Below are positions 46,106 through 58,073 of a stretch of 64,000 nt of DNA, one piece after another. The notes beneath the pieces are model-generated. The model was given only the letters and a program-made list of their open reading frames with translations, made no database searches and was not told the origin of the DNA. Within the stretch, counting starts at the first letter, position 1. The number at the start of each line of letters is the position of its first letter. The DNA is taken from contig JAYEVG010000053.1 in assembly GCA_036346395.1 (NCBI GenBank), forward strand, positions 62,001 to 126,000, read 5' to 3'. This stretch comes from Hsuehochloa calcarea. Taxonomy: Eukaryota > Streptophyta > Magnoliopsida > Poales > Poaceae. The position numbers and the translations under genes are program-made.

Positions 46106-47183
46106 TTAGTAGAGATGAAAAAGAGCAAGAGAAGTAACACTTCCAGTTCAGATATAAATGTTATAGAAATTAATCTTTCCTCTTCTCCAACCAGCTCTTA
46201 GGTATTTGATATTGGATCGGTTGCTCATATATGCAATTCGATGCAGGGACAGGTAAGGAGTTGAAGCTTGGCTAGAGGAGATGTTGATATTCGCGTGGGC
46301 AATGAAGCAAGAGTTGCTACATTAGCTATTGACACTTTACCATTAGTTTTATCATCAGGATTAGTTATGGAACTAAATAATTGTTATCATGTTCCTGCCT
46401 TAAGCAAAAACATTATTTTTGCTTTATGTTTAGGAGCAGAAAGGTCATGAGTTCAGAATAAAGAACAAATATTGTTCAATTTATTTTGAAGATATGCTTT
46501 ATGGCCATGCTTCATTGGTGAATGGATTGTATGTTTTGAATCTTCAGGATGAGCCCATCTATAACATAAATGCTAAGAGACATCGACCTAATAATTTGAA
46601 TCCTACTTTTATTTGGCATTGTCGTCTAGGTCATATAATGAGAAGCGCATGATGAAGTTCCATAAAGATGGTCTTCTAAACTCATTTGGTTTTGAATCAT
46701 TTGAAACATGTAAATCTTGTTTACTTAGCAAGACGCCTTTCACGACTAGAGGTGAGAGGGCAAGTGATTTATTGGCCCTTGTACATACAAATGTATGTAG
46801 CCCAATGAGCACTCCAGCCATATGTAGTTTTTAATACTTCATAAGATTTACTGATGATTTTAGTAGATATGGCTATGTCTACTTGGTGAGACTTAAGTCA
46901 GAATCATTTGAAAAGTTCAAAGAATTTCAGAATGAAGTACAGAATCAACTTAGCAAGACAATCAAATGTCTACGATCTGATCGTGGAGGTGAATATTTGA
47001 GCCATGAGTTTGGTGATCATCTAAAGCAATGTGGAATTGTTCCACAACTTACTCCGCCGGGGACGCCTTAATGGAATGAGGTGTCTGAGTGACGAAACCG
47101 AACATTGTTGGCCATGGTTCGGTCAATGATGAGCCAATCTAATATTCCATTGTAATTCTGGGGATACGCTTTAGAAACAGTGG
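46106..47183 (+). pseudogene. Ty1/copia protease-integrase, downstream half
   Basis: Continues the gag fragment at 16018-16175. VFDIGSVAHICNSMQG is the copia protease (D-I-G for the usual D-T-G), then LARGDVDIRVGN, LVMELNNCYHVPALSKNI, an integrase zinc region with HKDGLLNSFGFESFETCKSC, the core with FTDDFSRYGYVYLVRLKSES and LRSDRGGEYLSHEF (two catalytic Asp visible), and LTPPGTP. It stops at GYALETVAF (47183). RT and LTRs are missing. Several stops exist. Confidence 0.85.
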
Positions 47184-47612
47184 CTTTCCTCTCGCGCCTC
47201 CCGTGCCTCCTCCTAGCGCCCCGGCCCCACCGGCCCAACAACAGATCGCCCTAATCGCCGTCACGCCACCCTACCGGCTGCCTGCGCCTGCGCCCGACCA
47301 CGACCCTGCGTGTGACGCCCACCCAACCGCCATGTGCGTCGTAGCGCGTACGACGATTTATCGTCGAGTGTATAGCAGGACTCTTTACGATAATTAACGA
47401 TAATTCGCACACAAGTAAATCTTAACCACAATTGACGGCAATTTGCACAAAGTAAATCTTAATGATAATTAACGCAATTGATGGTAATTAACAACAATTG
47501 ATCTAATTCCATGATTAAACAAGTAATAAATTCGATAATGACATAAAATAGTTCATTTATAACAGAAAATAGAATATTTAACAATAAAAAATAAAGGGAG
47601 CGTCCATACTTC
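47184..47612 (+). other. Proline-rich stretch and AT-rich DNA of unknown origin
   Basis: 47184-47397 is open on plus and Pro/Ala-rich (PPPSAPAPPAQQQ), ending YSRTLYDN and a stop. It may be the lost tail of the PMD or other MULE ORF behind the copia insertion, but no motif confirms this. 47398-47612 is AT-rich with repeated AATTGA words; nothing recognised. Confidence 0.25.
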
Positions 47613-47613
47613 A

Positions 47614-47925
47614 GGTAATTGAAATTTCTTTATCCATCAGTTACCTTTCTTAGCTGTACGATTTTGATCCAATGGATAACACAAGTTTCTGTATTAAGAA
47701 AAAAATTCTAAACTAGACAAAAGTAAATATAGGTAAGCCCTACAAATACAAAAAAATATTATAAACTATACAAAAATAAATCTAAGTGAACCCTACAAAT
47801 ACAAAAAACAAATAGAACTAAAAGTTACAGTAGAGTTGTGCTAAAATTACATCACTTGGTACTGCAATTTTAGGCTTAGTACTATGTAATTGTAGATAAC
47901 TGATGGATAAGAAAATTTCAAATAA
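47614..47925. mobile_element. MITE with 32-bp terminal inverted repeats
   Basis: The left end (47614-47645) and right end (47894-47925) are inverted copies, both containing CTTATCCATCAGTTA or its near match, about 28 of 32 bases paired. The interior is AT-rich and has no ORF. The class is uncertain; long terminal repeats and length suggest a Mutator-type MITE. Confidence 0.65.
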
Positions 47926-47947
47926 CTAAAAATTAACAAACTCAAAA

Positions 47948-47950
<3 letters not shown>

Positions 47951-47984
<34 letters not shown>
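47951..47984. repeat. (AT)n microsatellite
   Basis: About 17 TA units, followed by a purine-rich GAGG/GACGA stretch to about 48190 with no gene-like feature. Confidence 0.9.
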
Positions 47985-47986
<2 letters not shown>

Positions 47987-48239
47987 TCGTTGCCGACGCC
48001 GGGAGGATGACGACGACAGGGGAGAAGGGGGGAGGAGGTGACAACGTCGAGGGAAGAGGGAGGGCAGCGGCGACATCAGGAGAGGAGGGCGGTGGGCGCG
48101 TCATGAGAGGAGGGTGGAGGCACAGGCAAGGCAGCAACTAGAGTTAGAGTTCAAGTGGGGGAGACCAGTGGGGATGAGGGGTTTTGTTGAGTGGTAGTGG
48201 CAGGTAATTACAACCGATCTCTAGGAGCAATCTCATAAG

Positions 48240-48411
48240 TCAATCCCATCGAAGCCATGGGAAGCTTAACTTCCACTTTTCGGCTTTCCCATGTTACAAG
48301 CGACTTCCAACTTTTCCATAAGCCACCGGAGAATGCCATCCGTTTGGGATAACTTTCAGCTTTTTGAGCAAAAAATCAAAGCCATTGCCGTCCCAAATAG
48401 AGCCTTAGTAT
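48240..48411 (-). mobile_element. Small hAT-like non-autonomous element, tentative
   Basis: On minus it begins AAGGCTCTATTTGGGACGGC, resembling the GGCTCTGTTTGG terminus of grass hAT MITEs, and includes the inverted words AAGCTTCCCATGGCTT and AAGTTGGAAGTCGC. The other end was not defined. 48412-49183 downstream is the AGO-B 3' flank and probable 3'UTR; I see nothing else in it. Confidence 0.3.
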
Positions 48412-49183
48412 ACACATCTCCAAGCACATCTAACTCACAAAATTCAACTCTCTTATCAATCTATCATGCCATATTGTTTCAAATCAAACTTGAATATACA
48501 CATGGAAAGAAAGTTCTGCTGTAACCCGCAAGGGACACCCGGAGAGCGCCAACAACCAAGGTGCAAAGCAAACAGGGTGAACCGATGCACCAAACACAAA
48601 CTTACCTCTTGTACAAGTACAAAAAAAATAGGGATTAGGTCAGATGAATGTTTGTTTAGTTACAACACACCAATGGTTTAATTGAAGGGTTCATGCTATA
48701 GCTTGAGGCAGCCACATTCTAGCAAACAACGGGATGCAACCCTATCGCGTTGCGAGATAATGCGACTGTGGGTTCCAAACTTCCAGTGCAAAAATTATTC
48801 AGGTGATACCTCAAATTTTCTGCCTTTTATATCATAATGGTGCACATATTAGCAAACAATCGATAGAGGTACACATCTACTATGAAACAGCTCACTTTAA
48901 AAGACAGATTGGAGTCGATACCGAAACGAAATTTGGCATCTAGCTGGCTTTCAAACATATGCCGCAAAGTTAGCATCCAGAATTCATATCCATAAACCTT
49001 CGATCAAGTGTCAAATGTTACTACTATCCCAATACCCTTAAACACTGACAGGTATACCATTAGGAGCACTACAACATCCAAAAAGAAATCAAAAACTGCT
49101 CCCTACCCAACATAGATGCCATCTGATAGCCAATCAGGTTTCTTCACAAAAAAATGTTAGCACAACGACACATTAGGACCACC

Positions 49184-50236
49184 TCAACAAAAGAACATTG
49201 AACTGCAGACATCAGCATGCAACCGGGGCAATTCTGGGACCGTTGCTGCTGATGCCGATGCCGAAGGGACACCACTCCCAGATGAAGTCTCAGGAAACTC
49301 CTCGAATTTCATGAACTGGCCCATCTGTGCTGCTGCGAGGTGAGCGTAACAGATAGGTGCCACTGGAGAAGGAAAAAAACAGCATTGATCAAACTGTGCA
49401 TAATATTTCCGAATACAGAAGGAAGCAAATTTGATAAAAGATATCAACATACCGACAGATACTGCAGTGGTGCTCCTCTGATACCTGTACAAGCACAAAA
49501 CTATTATTATCTTCCCAACTTTAGAATATTCAAGTAGAAATTTGGAAATATCCATGGACTTACACATATGAGAGCGAAAGAACTAGCTTCTGGAGGCCAT
49601 CTGGTGAGAATCCAATCTCATCAAGTAAGACATGGTAATGGGTTGGCCTTGAGGTACCCTTTAAGAGAGCACACATTTTACAATATTTAGGATGCCATAT
49701 AAACAAAAGGCAAGAAATGTCTGACACACATAATTAGGCAATTAATGGTAACATGCACAGCTGATCGAAATCAATAGAATTTCAGCAGATGCAATTTCAA
49801 GATCTTGAGTCAGAAGACTCACTATAGGTCCAAGCATGAGCACACATGTAGAAATCGTACTGTCTTGGATGAACAATACCAGAGTCTACAACAGTCCCTG
49901 TTCACAAAGCCAGAGCACAAGTTCCTTATGCTGTTTGGGGGTGAAGAACCCTCAGCTGTATTAAATATGGCACAATTGCATACCAGGTGGAACATTATCT
50001 GGTGCATCAGCTTGGAGGAGTTTTGTGTGGTGATTCTTTTGAGCAATGATCACTGTGAACTTTGGAAGGTCCCCCCGACCCATAGTCTGGTAAGCCTGCG
50101 TTGAAATTTCTATTAAAGAGGATTTCTAGAAAACCAATAATTGCCCAAGCTAAATAAATGCTATAGCACGACCTTTATAATTTGATTAAGCTCAACATTC
50201 AGTACTTGGATAAACTGAGACTCGCTCACACCATCC
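49184..50236 (-). CDS. AGO-B: AGO4-clade Argonaute, last six exons (PIWI end)
   Basis: Minus-strand exons 50236-50173, 50095-49984, 49897-49823, 49658-49564, 49484-49453 and 49362-49184, all with GT/AG introns. They read DGVSESQFIQVLNVELNQII, PKFTVIIAQKNHHTKLLQAD, VVDSGIVHPRQYDFYMCAHA, RPTHYHVLLDEIGFSPDGLQ, YQRSTTAVSV and APICYAHLAAAQMGQFMKF ... RSSMFFC-like end (VCSSMFFC). The second catalytic Asp (DGVSE) and the catalytic His (THYHV) are present. Exon 49897-49823 is 75 nt where 74 keeps frame: an extra T at about 49831 turns the AHAGPI block into AHAWTY and shifts the frame, although all other exon phases fit. The gene is therefore either a young pseudogene or misread at one base. Confidence 0.9.
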
Positions 50237-50417
50237 CTGCATATATAAATGATCAAAAAATTCATCAAAATCGGACTATTGGATTGCTCTTTAGCGTATA
50301 AAACTTTTAGCTAAAACACCGGAAACAACTAAGGACAACATACTTATTTATGACGGAAATACATTAGGCTACATTAACACCTTCGCATGCAAACGACAAA
50401 TTAAGCTTGGAGTTTTG

Positions 50418-50529
50418 TGTTAGAATAGGACTCTATTTGTTTCCTTATTTGTATATGGCAACCTTCTTGTACTCCCTATATATATTGCTCATTGGACTCT
50501 CTTGAATATACAATACAATATTCATAACA
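50418..50529 (+). repeat. Short copia LTR (plus) with primer site
   Basis: TGTTAGAATAGG to ATTCATAACA, 112 bp, followed by TGGTATTAGAAC (50530-50541), a Met-tRNA primer site with one change. 50542-50764 is a CCG-rich leader. The rest of the element is missing and MULE sequence follows. Confidence 0.75.
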
Positions 50530-50764
50530 TGGTATTAGAACTAGGGCAAACCTAGCTCTTTCCGCCGCCACCGCTGTTGCCAGGCCGCCGCTATCGCTAC
50601 CAGGCCACCGCCGTTGTCTCCAGACTGACAAATCTCCGCCGCTCGCCCGACGCAGTCGCTGCCAGAGCCATCCCAGGTCGAGGACGACGTCGCTCGAGCC
50701 GCTCTTCGCTGACCAAACGCTGCTGCTGCGCCGTCCGCTCGTCACCCGTCTTCTGCTCTAGAAC

Positions 50765-51595
50765 GTGGGCGACGGAGACCTGAGGAGGCATGCGATCAAT
50801 TTCGAGCCCAACGAAGGAGCGGAGAGATGGTGGTCAGCCCGTATTGATTGTCATGAGTACCTGGCCGATCAGGTGGATGAGGTGGAAAGTGAGGAGGATA
50901 TGGAAACAACTAGTTCGGAAGACGACGACGACGGAGAAGCTGATGCGGGAGGAGGTGCAGTTGGTGGTTTTGTGACCACTGACATTGCTTACGTCCCGTC
51001 ACGATTGGACGACGTTGCGACAACATCGCTGGTTTTGCCACGTCCGGAGGGTGCTGAGTGGGGGTTCAATGAGGACACCCTGCTCCTAGGCCATCGCTTT
51101 CCTAACAAGAGCGCCGCACAACATGCTATTGCTAGATACACCGTTAACATCAGTCGGACGTATCGGGTGCAGAGGTCCAACCCCGACACGTACATCGTCA
51201 GGTGTGTTGATGAATCCTGTGCTGGCAAGGTCCGTGCGCAGAGGTTCACGGCCGCTGCCATGGGCTTCCGGATAACGGTGCTGAAGGACCACACATGCGA
51301 GTTAGCTGAGCCGCTTCACAGGCACCGCAAAATGACGTCCTCGTATGTTGTTAGCTTGATAATCCACCTCGTCGCTGCAGATGTGTCCATTTCGCCAAAG
51401 CTCCTGCTGGCAGATGTTGCCAATATGGTGGGGTTCCCGGTCAGCTACAAGACGGCATGGCGTGCGAAATGCAGGGTTTTGGAGCGAATGTTCGGCACAT
51501 TCGAAGAGGCTTACAACCTAGTACCAAGATTGCTGCATCAAATCGCGGAATCTAATCACGGGACGTACATAAACAAGCTTGAGCGGGTGCATCCG
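50765..51595 (+). pseudogene. MULE transposase N-terminal half, copy B
   Basis: Open for 277 codons to the LTR insertion. Order: an acidic segment (ESEEDMETTSSEDDDD), the MuDR-type N-terminal domain (FPNKSAAQHAIARYTVNISR), a WRKY-GCM1-like zinc motif (CVDESCAGKVRA then KDHTCEL), then SLIIHLVAADVSISPKLLLA and KTAWRAKCRVLERMFGTFEE. It ends at ATCCG (51591-51595). Binds element ends in related transposons. Confidence 0.8.
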
Positions 51596-53987
51596 TGTCG
51601 GCGCCCCGGGTGTCATACAACCCCGAGACCCTCTGTGCATACCAAGCTAGTCCCATGATCAGTAGCTAGCTCGCACAGTTGCAACAATGATGTTATCATA
51701 ACCATTCAACAACGAACTAATGAAGCAGACAAAGTAATATTAGTTAGCAGCAAAGGACCTTATGGTTAAGTTCTTACAAAAGTCGCCACGCAGGGCTTAG
51801 CAACAACAGAGTATCTGGCAGCGGAAATATCAAAATATGTGGAGCCCAATCGACATGCCCACAGGCAATCGAGTGGAGGACGCGACCTAGTTCGCGAAGT
51901 CTTCAAAGTAGCCTTCCTCGTAGAACTCAACATTTCCTGATTCTTCTGCTGGGACTGATCAACAAAGGGCATAAAGCCGTGAGTACATAAAGTACTCAGC
52001 AAGTCGTAGAGAAATGTATGCACATAGTATTCATGCAAGGTTTAACCAAGGATGGATTTATGGTTAATTTGCAGAAAGCAAGTTTAACAGTAAATACAAT
52101 TAGATTGCAGAGCAGGAGTTTAAAAGAATAATACATAAATAACCAAGTTCTTTGAAACAAATAGTGAACCTCCCGTTCACTTCCCAACCATTCCAACCAA
52201 ACCTTTCCACCGAACCAATACCACATTTTTGAAAATGCTACCCCTTGCGCGAAATCACTGTGCAATGTCCGTGAATCGGGACACCGCTATTCGACTAGAT
52301 TTTGACACTCGCAGAGGTTGTACAGCTTTACCCACAAGAGATAAATCACTTGTAATGTCCGTCTGACACACTTCCGAGGGTGTGCGACTAAGTGATTATC
52401 ACAAGACCTTTACAAAGTTCCATTTTGCCTCGGTTCTGCTCGCTAAGGATTCGCCCTCACGGCCCCCTCTTGCGCCAATAATCAACCCAAACAGAACCGA
52501 CTCAAAACTTCCCTAATTAGTTGGCCAGGTCCGTCCCATACCGGAATTGTGGTTGCACGAGGTGGCCCAGATCAATGACTTGCAAAGTTAAGTCCTTAGT
52601 TGGCTGCTCAGGCGAGACTACCACATCCAAATGTGCCTCACGCACCCACCTTCACCCCCTACCACAAGCCCGAGCATAAATCATTTTTGTTCATTCCCGA
52701 CCAAATGGCAATCCCTGCCATGACTCAACACATTTTAATTATAGTGGCCTCACACCACAATTCCATAGTGTCATTAGTCAAATTTCATTCATTCTGTAAA
52801 CATGATCGCAAGTTCCACGGATAACTAAAACAAGACTAAGCAAATATACGCACTCAAGTTGGTAATACAATTATGTTCAACTAGTAATTAACCATCCTAA
52901 GGTGTCCATGGATTTATGTCATTCAAGGGGACATTTCATTTTCAATTTATCAAGGAGGCATAATGGCAATTTGGTAATTATCAATTCCCAAAACCATTTC
53001 TAATAAAACTAGCCATGCATGATAATTTAAAATAATATACATTTGTAAAATGGGTTCAAAATGGTCAAAGGCCTATGACTTGCCTTCGTTGACGAGGAGC
53101 GGGTCTTGATCGTCAGTCGATGAAACCTTCCTAACGGAATCTACACGCTTAAAAGAGCACAAATAAATAAAACAGCACCAAATGAACTCCAAAAATTGCA
53201 AAACCAGAACCAAATGAAAGGGGCTAATTTTATGTGAATATAGAAATTTGGATCACCCAAATCGGAGTTTTTGGAATTTTTCGGAAATATTTTTCTACTG
53301 GAAACTCGGGACTTTGACGTCCACGCCACGCGCAAGACACGCCGCCGCCACGCAGCCGAGAGCGCCGACGTGGCGCTGGCCGGCGCCGACACGCGCGCCA
53401 CGTGGACGCCACGCACAAGACGCGCGCGAAGCGCGGAGCCGAGGGCCTCGCCGGCGAGAGAGGCGCGGCGGCCAGCGGCGAGGGCACAAGGGGTTAGAGG
53501 GGGACGCGGGGAAGCTGGCGCACACCCTTTCGGAGAGGAAGCCATGGAGGCATTCGCCCACGACAAGTAAAGGGATTTTACGGAATTTTGATTTTCGTAA
53601 ATTCAAACAAATGAAAAGCTATTTTAGAAAATAGCAAATAGAATCCAAAAATTCTAGAAAAATTCACAAAAATTCCTTGAATTATTATGGACTTAATAAA
53701 ATTATTTTCAACTTTAATTTTTCTTTAACTTTTGCAATTAAAATAATTTTAATTTCGTATATGGAAAACCATTTCTAAAATCCAATAAATCCAAGAAAAC
53801 ACTTTAAATAATAATTTTGATTTTAAATACCAGAAAACTCAACTAAACTAACTTTAATTTAATTGAAGTCTGATTAATTCATATTAACTGCAATTGACTC
53901 TGAAATTCCCAATTAAGCTTTAGGCAAATGAAAGCAAATGGTTCTCTTTTAAAATTTTGAAAATCTCTGAAAAAGCGGGACGCTACA
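51596..53987 (-). repeat. LTR1 copy B: solo LTR in the MULE
   Basis: TGTCGGCGCC to GGACGCTACA, 2392 bp, flanked by ATCCG on both sides (51591-51595, 53988-53992). Removing it with one ATCCG restores the transposase frame (…VHP-TEG…). About 590 bp of the GC-rich core present in copy A (12345-12930) is absent at about 53546. Confidence 0.95.
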
Positions 53988-55376
53988 ATCCGACTGAGGG
54001 GACCAATTGTTTTGTCCTTGAAAGGGTCTTCTGGGCCTTCCGTCAGGCGATCGAAGGGTTCAAGCATTGTCGTCCCGTGCTCACGATGGATGACACCTTC
54101 CTATGTGGGAAGTACAGGGGTACCATCCTCACCGCCGTTGCAGCCAATGCGAATGACCAGTTAGTCCCCGTGGCGTTCGCAATTGTTGAGAGTGAGAACA
54201 CCGAGAGCTGGTTGTGGTTCCTGTGCAATGTGAAGCAGGCGGTGGTCCAAGATCGGCCAGATGTGTGTGTCATCTCAGATCGTAATGCTGGGTTGTTGTC
54301 TGCGTTGTGCATGATGCAAAACAGGACGCAGCCGCCGTACCAGTGGAACGATGTTAGGAGCCGTTTGTGCATGAGGCATCTCGTGGCCAACTTCCACACA
54401 AGGTTTCGGAGCAAGGACCTCATGAAGATGTTCAAGAAGCTCTGCATGCAGAATCAAAGGAGGAAGTTCGAAGCGGTGTGGAGACAGCTCGATGAGGAGA
54501 CCGGAAAGCATGTAAGGTACTCAGCGCATGCCTAGGCAGGGGCAGCGGCTAGAGGGTCCGCGAGAGTTGGGGAGTTCACACAGTGGGTAAACTCACACGC
54601 ACCTGTCCTAGAGAAATGGTTCCTACTGCACGACACGGATGGTGCAAGGTACGGGATCATAACGACCAACATGTCGGAGGTGTACAATGGTGTGCTCAAG
54701 GGTGTCCGCTCCCTGCCGATCACTGCGATCGTGGAGGAGAGCTGGAACCGTACCATCGGATACTTTGTTAACAGAGCCATGGTGGCCAAGAAGCATCTGG
54801 AGGATGGGAAGCAATTCTCCGAAGTAATGCATGCCTACATGGAGAAAAAGATCAGCAAGGCTCGATTGCACGCCGCTCGTACCATGGATGGCGTCAGACA
54901 GAAGTTCGAGATCAGGCTCAGGGAGAAGTACGTGATGGGCCACGCTAGAGGGGATCGTAAGCAGGTCTGCACAATTGGTGAAAAAGCGTCGTGCACCTGC
55001 AACAAGCTGCAGCTTCTGCACAAACCATGCTCCTATGTGTACGCGCGCGTGCGCGACGTGGCGGTAGGCCTCGGAGTGTTACATCTCCGAGTACTACGAT
55101 ATCCACCACCTGTATGCAACTTGGAGTGCCGAGTTCCATTAAAGACAGGCCGACACGCACTACAGGGACCTTTGGCTAGGGCAGGTGAAGTAGGTGCCCA
55201 ACGACGCACTAAAGCTCCCCGGCCGTGGAAGACACCAGTCCCGACATATCCGGAACGACATGGACGACAGCCAGCGCGGGCAACGGGTTTGCCGCCCCCG
55301 TTGCAGACTGTGCAAGATAGTTGGGCACTCCATCAGCCGCTGCCCAAACAGACCCGGCCCAAGCAGTGCACCGTAG
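53988..55376 (+). pseudogene. MULE transposase C-terminal half, copy B
   Basis: Starts TEGTNCFVLERVFWAF. The DDE domain has LTMDDTFLCGKYRGT (first Asp), VISDRNAGLLSAL (second Asp) and CMRHLVANFH. A TAG at 54533 follows the HA codons, where Trp would fit, and is shared with copy A. The same frame continues with FTQWVNSHAPVLEKW, MSEVYNGVLKGVRSLPITAI and the SWIM motif CTCNKLQLLHKPCSYVY, then after a frame change DIHHLYATWSAEF and the knuckle CRLCKIVGHSISRCPNR before a stop at 55374. Confidence 0.82.
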
Positions 55377-55616
55377 TGAGGAAGATATAATTACTAAGTC
55401 GTGACGTCGCTTGCTTATTTCAATGTCTTTGATGGGCTGTGTTGCTGTTAATCCATGCCTTTATGTAGTACTTGTTAAGTTGTCCGATGCATTGTTAACT
55501 CATTATGGTCATATTGTGTTGTTGAATTTTTAATCGTATGTTTGGCCTTATTTTCCTGTGCCACACAATATATTTTACATGCGTGCACTAACATGTTGTT
55601 TCCCTGTTGGCAGGAG

Positions 55617-56421
55617 ATGGCGCAGGCTCCAGTTGACGACGCGTACGAGCTGCTTGACCCACGCTGGGATGTGGGACACCGTTGCTAGGCGTGGTCCGCC
55701 TGCGTCGGCCCTCCGAGCCTGGTCCTGAGCGCCCCCAGAGAGAGCTGGCCCCTTGACGAGCGGTACATCCCAGTGCGGGAGACCGGGCTCTCGCCTTGCC
55801 AGATGTTGGACCTCCCGCACGCGCTGCAGTTTGACGCGGCACTCCTGTCTGCGCTCGCGGACCGTTGGAGACCGGAGACTCACACTTTCCACTTCCGATG
55901 GGGAGATGACCATTACTCTGAAGGACGTGGCTCTGCTTACAGGTCTACCGCTGCGTGGTCTTCTAGTAGTGCCCCTCCGAGGCGATGACTGGAAGGTCCG
56001 TTTGGCCGACAGATTTGGTCACCCGATTCCTGCGAACGCGTCGGGTGTGCCACATTCCTGGCTGCGGCGGTACATGATCTGCCCTGAGCATGCGACTGCG
56101 GAGGAAGTGAGGACACACTTAGTCGCGTACCTTTTGTTCCTGTTCGGATGGATCCTGTTTCCTACCACGCAGGGAGACTGCGTGTACCCCAGCTACATCC
56201 ATCCGCACGATCTTTGGCGACGGCCGCCCGAGGAGGTTCAAAGTGCAGTACCGGGCTCTGCAGTGCTTTTCGCCACCTACCGAGAGTTATGCGATGCTTG
56301 TCAGCGCAGCACGGGCGAGGAACCAGTCTTCACGGTATGCTACGTCATGCTACAGTTATGGTCGTGGGAGCACTTTCTAGTCGGTCGACCGTACTTCCGC
56401 ACTAACGTGCACCCTTACCAG
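55617..56421 (+). pseudogene. Plant mobile domain ORF, copy B
   Basis: Starts MAQAPVDDAYELLDPRWDVG after TTGGCAG, then shifts frame. It shows LDERYIPVRETGLSPCQM, LPHALQFDAALLSALADRWR, EMTITLKDVALLTGLPLRG, FGHPIPANASGVPHSWLRRY, LVAYLLFLFGWILFPT and VCYVMLQLWSWEHF. This is the PMD, known from MAIN/MAIL1 and from transposons. The ORF lies 240 bp after the transposase stop, in the same direction, as a second gene of the element. About two frameshifts early, then open to 56574. Confidence 0.82.
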
Positions 56422-56575
56422 GTGACCACCAAGCTTTACGGGAACGCTGCAGGGGACGACCCCGTCGAGAGTCTTAAGGCTAAGCTTAAGAAGCTCAAGC
56501 TGGGTCTAAGCCTGAATCAGAATGTTACCATTGTCATGAGACTAGGCATTGAAAGAGAAACTGCAAGTACTTAAC
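56422..56575 (+). pseudogene. Copia gag fragment, copy B
   Basis: Same junction and sequence as 16018-16175: KAKLKKLKLG, then a knuckle in another frame and TACTTAAC before LTR2. The continuation found at 46106 is not present in this copy. Confidence 0.7.
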
Positions 56576-58073
56576 TGTCAGGACCGAATTTCTAAATCCG
56601 AACTCTCTGTGTATTTCTGCACCAGTCCCAAATTAGTAGCTAGTGCACACAGTAGAAACATTGTTGATAACCAGTTCGAATCATGAAATATCATTAATAA
56701 ATAACTGAGTACCGGTCTTAAGGACACTTATTACAAAAGAGGTCAAAAGACCTTAAGTCTCACAGCAGCGGAAATAAAATAAACTCCGTGGTTGACCCAT
56801 CGAATAGCCCACTGGCATTCAAGCGGGAAACACTGACCAAGTACTACAGGAAGCCTTCACGAAACCGCAGCGAAGTAGTCGTAGTCATTCTCGGCATCTT
56901 CGTAGACTTCTGAGATTTGTTGAGTGTAGCATGTGAGTACATAAAGTACTTCGCAAGTCTTGGGAAATGATGCATATGCACAGCTTTAACAATTGGGCAT
57001 ATATAGTTCATTTGCACAAAGCAATATTTTAAGTTTAAACATTTTTATAAAGCTCATTTGAAAAAAGATAATTAAAAAGATAGAATAATTTAAATCAAAC
57101 TCTAATGCAGATTCCAACTATCAAACATTAGTAAAGAGGCTCTAACCGCCAAGTTTCTAGAATTGAGCCTAGCTGCTCAACTGGCTCTAACTACAGAACC
57201 ACAATCTAAGAGTTCCAACTACTCCCAGATTCTCAAAATATTTCTTTTAAACCCAAAATTGAAATCTACCATGTGTATACGCACCTTGCCCGCCCTTGAC
57301 CGATGGCATGGCTATTCGAATAGTTTTTAACACTCTGCAGAGGTTGTACAACTTGACCCACACGAGACAATCAGCTTATACTGCCCGCTCACACACTTCT
57401 GATGGTGTGTGACTAAGCGATTGTCACAGTGCTTTTACAATACTTTATCCTAACATTAGCCCGTCCAATGAGCTTAACCCCAAGTCATGGGCGTCATTTA
57501 CCATCGACCTGGAGCTGACCGTTGTGGGGGATAACCTGCTCGGACTTGGACGTCTTTTACCAACGTCCGGCGCAAGCCCCGGCAGACATGGACGTCAATT
57601 ACCATCGTCTGCACTACCAGGTAAAACCTACCATCTATAGCCTGCGGGCGTAATGCTACAATATAGTAAATTATTCAGCCAAGTCCTTCCCATTTAGGAC
57701 ATGTGGATGTACGGTATTGCTAGGTTTGAATAAACACAAGAGTCAGTACTTAATCAACCAGGGTGAGGCAAACCAAACTCATGCCACTCACCCTAGTCTA
57801 AAATATTTTCCACCATTTTTATTTTATTTCCAAATATTGACATTACCTAATGTCAAATATTTTTCAAAATTTAAAGTGTAACAAGTATTAAAGGTTTTTC
57901 TCTCTCAAAGGTTAAACAGGACCAAACAGCACGTCTAAGCAATTCTACTGTATCAAAATATTCTACAAAATTGTGTTCAATAATGCGAAATTTCATATGC
58001 TAGGGTTACAAAGGTGCAAGATATCAAATATCAAGGATGATAATAACCAACTTTACGTTTTTAACTAACAACC
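56576..58073 (-). repeat. LTR2 fragment, copy B
   Basis: TGTCAGGACC onward, nearly identical to 16176-17672 and cut at the same base by TGTAACATCCC. No genes. Confidence 0.85.

Larger units (their letters stand above)
50765..56421 (+). mobile_element. MULE with PMD ORF, copy B
   Basis: Second, better preserved copy of the element at 8858-16017. It lacks the left terminal repeat and first exon (replaced by copia leader) but keeps the DNA-binding region, the full DDE domain, SWIM and zinc knuckle, and the PMD ORF. The transposase is split by solo LTR1 (51596-53987). Confidence 0.8.
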
